From: Polaribacter sp. BM10
GTDB taxonomy: Bacteria; Bacteroidota; Bacteroidia; Flavobacteriales; Flavobacteriaceae
Assembly: GCF_002005425.1 (NCBI RefSeq)
Contig: NZ_CP019704.1
Coordinates: forward strand, 1,446,001-1,510,000
Direction of reading: 5' to 3'
Length of the DNA stretch: 64,000 bases
The notes beneath the pieces were generated by a model, which had not been told where the DNA came from, made no database searches, and saw only the letters and a program-made list of their open reading frames with translations. Both the position numbers and the translations under genes were made by a program. Numbering within the stretch: the stretch's first letter is position 1; each line of letters begins with the position of its first letter. Shown one piece after another: positions 9,745-19,700 of this stretch.

Positions 9745-9903
9745 ATGAAAAAAAACGAAACAAAAATTACTCGTAAAGAAGCTATTAAAAAAATAGGTAA
9801 TTATGGTAAATATACTGCTTTAACTACCTTGGGAACTTACCTTATTTTAAACCCTCAAAAAGCGCAAGCTCAAAGCCCAGAAAAACCTGGAGTAGGATTT
9901 TAA
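9745..9903 (+). CDS. Small 52-aa peptide with Tat-like leader; candidate precursor peptide
   Basis: Short gene, ATG 9745 to TAA 9903. The N-terminus has a Tat-like motif (T-R-K-E-A-I-K-K-I), then a weakly hydrophobic segment (TALTTLGTYLIL), then a signal-peptidase-like A-Q-A site. If cut there, only ten residues remain: QSPEKPGVGF. The reading frame ends only 22 nt before a terminator hairpin, and PqqD-kinase and nucleotidyltransferase genes follow, so I read it as a possible substrate peptide of those enzymes. An alternative is a small Tat-exported peptide without modification. The RK instead of RR makes Tat export uncertain. No family recognised with certainty. Confidence 0.6.
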   Translation: MKKNETKITRKEAIKKIGNYGKYTALTTLGTYLILNPQKAQAQSPEKPGVGF

Positions 9904-9925
9904 ACTGAAATTTTAAAACAATTAA

Positions 9926-9954
9926 AACGCTTCAATTTTATTGAGGCGTTTTTT
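9926..9954 (+). terminator. Intrinsic terminator after the 52-aa peptide gene
   Basis: Stem AACGCTTCAAT (9926-9936), loop TTT, partner ATTGAGGCGTT (9940-9950) with one G-U pair, followed by TTTT. It lies between the peptide gene and the kinase gene, all on the same strand. It may give much peptide mRNA and less read-through into the enzyme genes. Confidence 0.7.
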
Positions 9955-9992
9955 ATTGAATATCATTTAGAAATTACCTACATTTATTTTTC

Positions 9993-11132
9993 ATGAAAAA
10001 TCAATCTGAATTATTACTTAAAACCATAGAAGACAAAACAATTGTTTGGTTTAAAAGCAGTAACGAATATCTAGTATTAGAGAATACAACAGCAGATATT
10101 TTAAAACGATTAAGTAAAGGAATTTCTGTGAAAGAAATAGCAACTGCATTAGCTAAAAAACTGCATGTGCCTTTGGATAAAACAATAGATTTTGTTTTAG
10201 ACCTTGAAAAGAAAATTTATGCCAATAAATCTATAATTAATAATACAATTGTTAACGATTATAAAGATGTTACGAAACCAACTTCTTTCGAATTCACAAA
10301 GTATTATAAAATAAATAATGAAGTTTTTAAAGTTGAATTTAACTCAGAATATGAACTGTATTTAGTTCATCCTAAATTTGCGCATTTAGAAACTACCATC
10401 ACAGATAAAATACACACTACATTTACAGTCTTTCTAAATAATAGTTTTATCTTTTTTTATGTTGACAACAACTTTATTGGTGCTTGGAATAAAAAAGAGG
10501 TTCATTATTTTCAAGGGAAATTTTCAATGGAATTAATTCAAAAAATCCATCAGAAAGAAGAAAATGAATGGATGGGTGTATTTCACGCCTCTGCTGTTTC
10601 TAACGGTAAAAAAACTATATTGTTTTTAGGAGACTCAGGTAACGGTAAAAGTACTTCGTTAGCTTTATTACAAGCAAACGGTTACACTTGTTTAGCAGAT
10701 GATTTTGTTCCGATCGATATAGAGAAAAATGAAGTTTTTAGTTTTCCTGCATCTATTTCAATCAAAAAAAACAGCTTAAAAACACTACTCCCTTTTTATC
10801 CGGAATTAGAAAACTCTGCAGAATATCATTTTAAAAGACTAAATAAAATAGTTCGCTACTTAGAGCCAAAGAACAGTAACTTTTTGGCACATTTACCATG
10901 TAAAGATTTAGTATTTATTAAATATAAAAAAGATAGTGATATCTCTTTTAGTAAAATTTCTAAGATTGAAGCTTTTCAGCAATTGGTACCAGATTCTTGG
11001 CTTTCGCCAATAAAAGAAAACTCTGAATTATTTTTAGATTGGTTTTCGAACTTAAATTGTTATCAAATTACATATTCTGATAATAAAAAAATGATAAATA
11101 CAGTTTCTAAAATTTTTGAGGATGAATTATAA
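9993..11132 (+). CDS. PqqD-like domain fused to HPr-kinase-like (HprK) P-loop domain
   Basis: 379 aa. Residues ~5-80 resemble PqqD, a small winged-helix fold that binds leader peptides in many peptide-modifying systems (SNEYLVLENTTADILKRLSKG...IATALAKKL). Residues ~195-379 resemble the C-terminal domain of HPr kinase/phosphorylase: VFHASAV, Walker A G-D-S-G-N-G-K-S-T (213-221), and LADDFVPID (234-242). Related stand-alone kinases phosphorylate peptides in lasso-peptide clusters. The context (52-aa peptide upstream, nucleotidyltransferase overlapping by 11 nt downstream) suggests a peptide-tailoring enzyme. Kinase activity and substrate are inferred only. Confidence 0.75.
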   Translation: MKNQSELLLKTIEDKTIVWFKSSNEYLVLENTTADILKRLSKGISVKEIATALAKKLHVPLDKTIDFVLDLEKKIYANKSIINNTIVNDYKDVTKPTSFEFTKYYKINNEVFKVEFNSEYELYLVHPKFAHLETTITDKIHTTFTVFLNNSFIFFYVDNNFIGAWNKKEVHYFQGKFSMELIQKIHQKEENEWMGVFHASAVSNGKKTILFLGDSGNGKSTSLALLQANGYTCLADDFVPIDIEKNEVFSFPASISIKKNSLKTLLPFYPELENSAEYHFKRLNKIVRYLEPKNSNFLAHLPCKDLVFIKYKKDSDISFSKISKIEAFQQLVPDSWLSPIKENSELFLDWFSNLNCYQITYSDNKKMINTVSKIFEDEL

Positions 11133-12150
11133 AGAAACACTCTTTTTTGTAGCCAAATGTTTAACAATAACATTAGAAGAAAAGAACCGAATCGAAATTG
11201 AGGATTCATTAAAAAACACTGAAATAGATTGGGATTCTGTTGTTAAAGTAAGTACGCAACATTTTGTTTTCCCAGCATTGTATTGCAATCTAAAAAGAGT
11301 AAATCTATTACAATATTTACCTGAAGAATTGGTAAATTATATGATTCATATAACCGATTTAAACAGGGAAAGAAACAAACAAATTATAGAACAAGCAAAA
11401 GAAATTAATAGTCTTTTACTTGCAAATGAGATTACGCCAATTTTCTTAAAAGGAACAGGAAATTTACTTGAAGGTTTGTATGCCGATATTGCAGAAAGAA
11501 TGGTTGGTGATATTGATTTTATTGTTTCAAAAAACGATTATATTAATACAATTAAACTTATTAAGGGTTTTGGTTATAATCGAGTTAGTAAAGAAAATTA
11601 TCAATTCCCTAAATCAAAACATTATCATAGATTAGCCAAAGAAAAAAGAATAGCTGCAATCGAAATACATAAAGAACTTTTAATTGAAAAATATGCGAGT
11701 GAATTTAATTATGATAGCGTTAAAAAAAACCTCTTAAAAATAAATGAAATAACAGTTTTAAGTTATGATGATCAAATTTCTCTTTCTATAATTGCGAAGC
11801 AAATAAATGATGATGGAATATATTTTAAAGACATTGCTCTAAGAAATGCATACGATGTATTTCTATTGTCAAAAAAAACAACAGCAAAAGAAGCGTTTAA
11901 AAACTTGAAAATTTTAAAGAATCCTTTAAATTCTTTTTTAGCTTCAACTTATGTTATCTTTAATAAAGTTTCTTCCTTAGAGTATCAAAACACAATGAAA
12001 ACTGAAAAGTATTTACAAGTTTTTAATGACCAAATATCAAATAGGGTGAATACAAAACGTATTCATAAAAACATTGGATTTTATTTATTTGTTAAAAAAA
12101 GATTAAATATTATTTTAAAATCAATTGTAAATAAGGAATTTAGAAAATAG
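11122..12150 (+). CDS. Nucleotidyltransferase family protein (NTP_transf_5 type)
   Basis: 342 aa starting at ATG 11122, which overlaps the kinase gene's end by 11 nt; the TTG six nt earlier is less likely. The motif FLKGTGNLLEGLY...AERMVGDIDFIV (residues ~113-140) is the K-G...R...G-D-x-D signature of the uncharacterised nucleotidyltransferase family, with the D-x-D expected to bind metal and nucleotide. Homologues accompany HprK-like kinases in lasso-peptide and related clusters, where they are proposed to modify the peptide or its phosphate. Coupling to the kinase by overlap supports a shared pathway. Substrate unknown. Confidence 0.75.
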   Translation: MNYKETLFFVAKCLTITLEEKNRIEIEDSLKNTEIDWDSVVKVSTQHFVFPALYCNLKRVNLLQYLPEELVNYMIHITDLNRERNKQIIEQAKEINSLLLANEITPIFLKGTGNLLEGLYADIAERMVGDIDFIVSKNDYINTIKLIKGFGYNRVSKENYQFPKSKHYHRLAKEKRIAAIEIHKELLIEKYASEFNYDSVKKNLLKINEITVLSYDDQISLSIIAKQINDDGIYFKDIALRNAYDVFLLSKKTTAKEAFKNLKILKNPLNSFLASTYVIFNKVSSLEYQNTMKTEKYLQVFNDQISNRVNTKRIHKNIGFYLFVKKRLNIILKSIVNKEFRK

Positions 12151-12217
12151 GTATTTAATAGAATACGAGATAAAAACTGGCAAAAAGAAAAGCTTAGGCA
12201 ACTAAACCTTACAAAAT

Positions 12218-13570
12218 CTAAATCAAATTCTTAACTTTATCAAAATCTAAGCCACCATAATTGCCAGAACTCATTAACACCATTGCTGTTTTTTCTAAAT
12301 TCTGATTAAACAAAAACTCTTTAAAAGCTGAAGGATTTGTATAAATAACTAAATCTTCTCTTTCGAAGGCATTTGCTATTTGTGCAGAAGTTACTTCTTC
12401 TAACTGTTTAATTTTTAATGCATTTGGTGAGTAAAATACAACTGCTTTATCTGCAGCATCTAAAGCCCCTTTATATTCAGACAAAAACTTAACATTTAAA
12501 CTCGAATACGTATGCAATTCTAAACATGCTAAAACTGTTCTTTTAGAATATTGCTCTTTAACAGCTTTTGTAGTTGCAGCAACTTTACTAGGACTATGAG
12601 CAAAATCTTTAAAGATTGCAGAAGAATTATTTTCTGCAATTTTTTCTAAACGCTTACTTGCTCCTTTAAAACTAGCAATTGCTTCATAAAAATCATCCTC
12701 ATCAACACCCATGTGTTGGCAAATCCATTTTGCCCCAGCTAAGTTTTGTAAATTATGATTTCCGAAAATTTCTAAAGGTAAATCTCCTTCTTCTGTCTCT
12801 AGAAAAGTAATACCATTTTCTATAAAATGTTTCGGAGTTTCATATGGATATTTTTTAATATGGTTTTCAGAAGATTCTACAACATCTTTTACATTATCAT
12901 CTTCAATATTATATACCATACTTCCTCCATTAACCATAGAATCAGTAAAAATTTGAAACTGGTCTTTATAATTTTCAAAAGTTGGAAATACATTAATATG
13001 ATCCCAAGCAATACCACTTAACAACGCAATATTAGGCTTGTATAAATGAAATTTAGGACGCATATCTATAGGAGAACTCAAATATTCGTCTCCTTCTAAA
13101 ACAATAAAATCATTTTCTTCTGTTAAATGCACCATCGTTTCAAAACCTTCTAATTGTGCACCAACCATATAATCTACTTGCCTTTCATGATAATTTAAAA
13201 CATGCAAAATCATAGAAGTTATCGTTGTTTTACCATGAGATCCACCAATAACAACCCTTGTTTTATTTTTAGATTGCTCATATAAAAATTCAGGATAAGA
13301 ATAAATTTTTAAACCTAATTCTTGAGCTTTTAATAATTCTAAATTATCTTTTTTAGCATGCATCCCTAAAATAATAACATCTAATTCTTTTGTTATTTTC
13401 TCTGGAAACCAACCAAATTCTTTTGGTAATAGACCATATTTTTCTAACCTAGATTTAGACGGATCGTGAATTGTATCATCACTTCCAGAAACTTGGTATC
13501 CTTTTTGGTATAATGCTATTGCAAGATTGTGCATTGCGCTACCACCGATGGCAATAAAATGAATATTCAT
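12218..13570 (-). CDS. mpl: UDP-N-acetylmuramate:L-Ala-gamma-D-Glu-meso-DAP ligase (Mpl)
   Basis: 450-aa Mur ligase. It recycles cell-wall tripeptide by joining it to UDP-MurNAc with ATP. The N-terminal Rossmann region is IHFIAIGGSAMHNLA; the ATP-binding P-loop is VVIGGSHGKTTITSMI (about residues 107-122); the central domain has LEGDEY and NHNLQNLAGA; and the C-terminal domain has KDFAHSPSKVAATTKAVK. These, and the opening 'GGSAMHNLA', separate Mpl from MurC. It is a single gene, convergent with the nucleotidyltransferase gene and divergent from the macroglobulin gene. Confidence 0.92.
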   Translation of the reverse strand: MNIHFIAIGGSAMHNLAIALYQKGYQVSGSDDTIHDPSKSRLEKYGLLPKEFGWFPEKITKELDVIILGMHAKKDNLELLKAQELGLKIYSYPEFLYEQSKNKTRVVIGGSHGKTTITSMILHVLNYHERQVDYMVGAQLEGFETMVHLTEENDFIVLEGDEYLSSPIDMRPKFHLYKPNIALLSGIAWDHINVFPTFENYKDQFQIFTDSMVNGGSMVYNIEDDNVKDVVESSENHIKKYPYETPKHFIENGITFLETEEGDLPLEIFGNHNLQNLAGAKWICQHMGVDEDDFYEAIASFKGASKRLEKIAENNSSAIFKDFAHSPSKVAATTKAVKEQYSKRTVLACLELHTYSSLNVKFLSEYKGALDAADKAVVFYSPNALKIKQLEEVTSAQIANAFEREDLVIYTNPSAFKEFLFNQNLEKTAMVLMSSGNYGGLDFDKVKNLI

Positions 13571-13738
13571 TTAACAAAATTTTAAAAAGTAAAAGTACAA
13601 AAGCTCTTTACATTATTAATTATATTTATTGCGAAACTAATCGAAAAGTTACTTTTACTTGCAAAAAGTACCACTTTAGTAAAATACGTTTTAGTTTCAG
13701 TAAAATTTACACTTATTTTAGGTGCAAACAATTTAACT

Positions 13739-16700
13739 ATGAAAAAAATTATAACAACTTTATTTTCAATATTTTTGATTTCTACGACTGTTAATTCTCA
13801 AGATAATTTTGACGAACTATGGTTAAATGTCGAAAAATTTGAGTTAGATGATTTACCTAAATCAGCTTTAAAAATTGTCGATAAAATATATAATAAAGCT
13901 GCAAAAGAAAATAATTCACCGCAATTAATTAAATCGCTGTTTTACAAAAGTAAATTTTCTCTTACTTTAGAAGAAAATGCACAGTTAAAGGTTATAGATC
14001 AATTTAAAACACAAATTGCACATCAAACATTTCCAACAAAAAACATTCTAGAAAATATTTTAGGAAATTTATATTGGCAATATTTTAAACAAAATAGATA
14101 TAAATTTTACAATAGAACTGCTACTAAAGAAAAAGCCAACTTAAAAGATTTTAGAACTTGGGATTTAGCTTCAATTTTTAAAGAAATACAATTTCATTTT
14201 GATAATTCTTTACAAAATGATAAGCAACTTTTAGAAATAAAAATTACAGATTATAATGATATCTTAAATATAGATGATGAAACTACTCAATTTAAACCAT
14301 CACTATTCGATTTTTTAGCGAATTCTGCACTAAAATTTTATAATACAAGCGAAAATTCAATTCATAAACCTTCCTATAAATTCGAAATAAGCAATCCAGA
14401 TTTTATAAAAAATTCACAAATTTTCTCTTCTTTAGAAATCAAATCAAAAGATAGTATTTCAAATCAATTTCATGCTTTAAAATTGTATCAAAAATTGATA
14501 CAATTACATTCTGAAAAAAATCAAAAAAATGCACTAGCGCATATTGATATCGAAAGATTAAAATTTGTAGAGAGTAACGGAACTTTTAAAAACAGTAAAG
14601 CTGAACTTTTAAAAACACTTCAAACTAGTAAACAAAATAATAATTTACATGAATCTAGTGGTTTGTACGCTTTTGAAATAGCACAAATTTTTAATGAAAA
14701 AGCATTACTTTATAAGGATACTCAAAAAAAAGAAAATCAATTTAAAAACAAGGAAGCTTTAGAGTTGTGTAACCAAACAATTTTAAAGTTTCCAGAAAGT
14801 TTAGCTGCAAAAAAATGTAAAGTATTAAAAGCAAATATTTTAAACTCATCTTTAAACATAACTTCCGAAGAATTTATTCCAATTCAGTCTAATTCTAGAT
14901 TTTTGGTATTATACAAAAACCTAAATAAACTTTACTTTTCGGCTTACAAGGTCTCTGAAAGTGAGTTAAGCTCATTTAATGATATTTATGACATCCAAAA
15001 GAAAAAAAACTTTCTTTCAAAACTATCAAAAGTAAAAACGTGGATAAGTAATTTAAAAAATGAATCTGACTTTTTACAACACAGCACAGAAACTATTGTT
15101 CCTAAATTTGATGGTGGTAAATATTTAATTATTGCATCAGAAAAAAGAGACATAGAAACCAATTTTATTCATGCTTCTACTGTAATACAAGTTACTGATT
15201 TAACTTTGGTAAGTAATACTTTTAATAACTCTTACAATTACCAAGTTGTAGATCGAAATACAGGAAAACCTATTGAAAATGCTAAAATAAATTTACAAAA
15301 CACTAGACGTAATTACGGTTCATATATCAACAAAACCTTAATTACAGATAAGCAAGGATTTGCAACTTTTAAAAGCAACAGCAGATATAACAACGTTCAA
15401 ATTAAAGTTGAAACCAAAGATGATGCTGCAACTTTTGGTTCTTCATATTTATACAATAGAGCAAATAATAATGCAAATAATAAGAATGATTATGTTGATA
15501 TTAAAGCTTTTATTTTTACAGATAGAAGTATCTACAGACCCGGACAAATTGTTTATTTTAAAACTATTTTCACTCAGAATGAAAATGAAATTTCAAAGGT
15601 TGTAAATAATAAAACTGTAGAAATAAGTTTAAAAGATGTAAACAACCAAATTGTAAAAACTCAAACTTTAGAATTAAATGATTTTGGCAGTGTTGCTGGT
15701 GAATTTCTATTGCCAAACAACGGTTTAACAGGTAATTATAAAATTCATGTTAAGGCAAATTCAATCAGCACTAAAAACGTACGTTTTAATGGTGCATACA
15801 CAAATATTGCAGTAGAAGAATACAAAAGACCAAAATTTAAAACTGAGTTTAAGCCAATAACAGAAAGTTTTAAAATTAATGATTCGATTGTAGTTAATGG
15901 TTTTGCAAAAGCTTTTTCTGGCGCAAATATTACCGATGCAAATGTTGTTTATAGAGTACTAAGAAAAACACAATTTCCGTCTTGGTATTCTTGGAGAAGA
16001 CCTTACAACAGCTCAGAATCACAAGAAATCTCTAACGGAAAAGTTGTTACAGATAGTTCTGGAAATTTCTCTATCAAATTTAAAGCAATACCAGATAAAA
16101 GTACTTCTGAAGAAAATTTACCAATTTTTACCTATGAAATTACTGCAAATGTAACTGATATTAATGGAGAAACTAGAAGTACGACAACTACTGTAAAAGT
16201 TGGTTATCATAGTTTATTAGCTTCTATTTCTATGGATAGTAATATTGATAAGAATCAGCAGAAAACAATAATTAATATTGAAACCAATAACTTAAACAAT
16301 CAGTTTACTGCTGCTCAAGGAACCTTAAAAATATACAAATTACAAGCACCAAATGCTCCTTTAAGAAATAGACCTTGGCAAGAACCAGATTATCAGCAAA
16401 TTTCTAAAGAAGAATTTAAAAGATTGTTCCCGAATGATCCTTACTCAAATAACGAAGATGATGTTGCCAATTGGCAAAAAGGAGCATTAACATTTTCTAA
16501 AAAATTCAATACTAAAAATTCTAAAGAATTAAAAATATCAAATCTTAAAAAATGGGAATCTGGTAAATACATTGCTATTTTAGAAACCAAAGATAAGTTT
16601 GGTAAAAAAGTAAAAGATGAAGTTAACTTTTCGGTATTTTCGACATCAGAAAAACAAGTTGCAGACAATAAGTTGTTTGTAATTAATACCGATAAAAACT

Positions 16701-19700
16701 CGTATAAAGAAGGTGAAACAGTAAACTTAAAAATTGGTTCTGCTTCTAAAGACATCACAATTATTGTGCAAATAGAAAAAAATTACAAAATTGTAGACAC
16801 AAGATTAATCCATCTAAAAAACACTACTAAAACGGTTAAAATTCCTGTAAATAAAGAAGACATTGGTGGTTTTGCTATTAAATATCATTTTGTAAACTTT
16901 AATTACTTTAAAAGCGGAAGTATTCTTGTAAATGTTTTAGATAAACCTAAAAGTAATATTGAAATTGAAACAAATGTTTTTAGAGATAAACTAAGACCCG
17001 GACAAGAAGAAACATGGAGTTTTACCATTAAAAATGATAAAAACGATAAAGTTGCTGCAGAATTATTAGCTTCTATGTACGATGCTTCTTTAGACGAATT
17101 TAAAACACACAATTGGTATTTTAATCCGATAAAAGCTACTAAAAAATATTACTCATATAAATCTAGTAATGCAAACTTAAGCTTTGGTCTAAATAATTTT
17201 AACGTAACAAATAATAGAAACAGGTATTTAAATTTTCCGACTATAAAGAACATTACCTATAACTGGTTTGGGTTCAGTTTAAATAATAATTCTTGGCTAA
17301 ACAACAGTTACCTAAGACAAATTAGACAAAAGCTAAATTCAAAAAAGATTAAAATAACAAAGTCTGGCTTGTTTAATGGCACAGTTTCTGGTTTTATTAC
17401 TGATGAAAATAACGAACCTTTACCAGGAGTTTCAATTCTTATTAAAAATAAAATAAAAGGCGTAAGCACAGGTTTTGAAGGTAACTTTACAATTGATGTT
17501 AAAAAAAATGATATTATATCTATCAGATATATTGGTTATCAAAGTTTAGAGGTTACAGTAGAAGATTTTTCTAGATTAAATGTTCAGCTAGTTCCAGATT
17601 TAGTAGCATTAGATGAAATAGTAGTTACAGGTTATGGTACTCAAAAAAGAAAAGCATCCGATAGAACAGGTTTGATAAGCGTACAACAAGAAGATGCGGA
17701 AATAGCAACTGTTTTAAGCGGAAAAGCCGCAGGAATAAATATTGCTGATGATAATAAAACAATAAGAATTAGAGGAAATTCTTCTATAAACTCGAATGAA
17801 AAACCATTAATTATAATTGATGGTAAGATTAGTACTTTAGAAGTTTTAGAATCATTAAAAACTAAAAACATCAGTAGTTATCAAGTTCTAAAAGATTCTG
17901 AAGCAGTTGCTTTATATGGCTCGAAAGGAAATAATGGTGTTATAATTATAACTACAAATGCTGTTGCAGATTTATCTCAAATTAAAGCACGTAAGAATTT
18001 TAAAGAAACTGCTTTTTTTTATCCGCAGTTAAAAACTGATAAAGACGGAAAAGTAAGTTTTACCTTTACAATGCCAGAAGCATTAACTCGATGGAAACTG
18101 CAATTATTAGCACATACCAAAGACTTAAAATATGCTGTAAAAAGTATGCAAACTGTTACTCAAAAAGAAGTAATGGTAATACCAAATGCACCAAGATTTT
18201 TAAGACAAAAAGACACAATTACTTTAAGCGCTAAAATTACCAACCTAACAAACAATACCTTAAACGGAATTGCACAACTTGAGTTAACAGATGCTATTAC
18301 CAATAAAAAAATAGATGTTTTAATGCAAAACATTGGTGCAAATAAAAACTTTACAGTTGCTAAAGATGGTAACACAAATGTTTCTTGGAAAATTTTTATT
18401 CCGGAAACTGTACAGGCTGTTCAGTATAAAATTGTAGCGAAAGCCGGTTCATTTTCAGACGGAGAACAGCAAGTATTGCCAGTTTTATCTAACAGAAAAC
18501 TGGTTACAGAAACATTACCAATTTGGGTGAATTCTAATGAAAACAAAACGTTTACCTTAAAGAAATTAAGAGAAAATAATTCTACAACTTTAAAAAATCA
18601 TAAATTAACACTAGAAGTAACCTCTAACCCAGTTTGGTATGCTATTCAATCTCTGCCATATTTAATGGAATATCCATATGAGTGTTCAGAGCAAACTTTC
18701 TCTAGATTTTATGCAAATACTTTGGCTAGTTTTATTGCCAATTCAAATCCTAGAATTCTAGAAGTGTTTAATCTATGGAAATCTTCTGATGCTTTACTTA
18801 GCAACTTAGAAAAGAATGAAGACTTAAAATCATTAATTATTCAAGAAACACCTTGGTTAAGAGATGCACAATCTGAATCTGAACAGAAAAAAAGGATTGC
18901 ATTGTTATTCGATTTGAATAAAATGAAAAACGAGCAAGAAAGAGCCATTGCAAAACTTAAAGATATGCAAAAGAGTTCTGGTGGTTTTCCTTGGTTTAAA
19001 GGCGGAGAATATGAGAATAATTACATTACACTTCATATTGCAACTGGTTTTGGGCATTTAGAAAAACTAGGTGCAGCTCATTTTAAAACAGACACAAAAA
19101 AAATGATGAACGCTGCTGTTAATTATTTAGATAGACAAGTTGTAAAGAAACATAAAACACTTTTAGAAAATGCCGATAAATTAAAGAGAAAATCTAAAAA
19201 TAAATCTGCAGGTGAAAAAGCATATAAAAATTATTTAGAAAAAAATCATTTAGATTATACTACAATTCAGTATTTGTACATGCGAAGTTTTTATCAAAAT
19301 TTAGCTAAAAATACATCTTTAAAAGCAGCTGTTAATTACTATCAAGAACAATCAAAAAAATATTGGACAGAGTTTAATTTATATGCTAAAGGACAAATTG
19401 CATTACATCTATTTAGAACAAATGGAAAAACATCAGCAATTAAAATTTTAAATTCATTAAAAGAAAATGCTATTATTTCAGATGAATTAGGTATGTATTG
19501 GAAATCTAATAATAGCGGTTATTATTTTTATCAAGCACCTGTAGAAACACAAGCTTTAATGGTAGAAGTTTTTTCCGAATTAGAAAATAACACCAAAACA
19601 ATAGACAAATTAAAAGTTTGGCTGTTAAAAAATAAGCAAACCAATAGCTGGAAAACAACCAAGGCAACATCCGAAGCAATTTACGCTTTACTTTTAAACG

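Noticed and set aside
17378-17970. Separate TonB-dependent receptor gene within the macroglobulin
   Set aside because: The frame is continuous with macroglobulin sequence on both sides and no beta-barrel follows, so it is an inserted module and not a separate gene or a misassembly signal that I can see.
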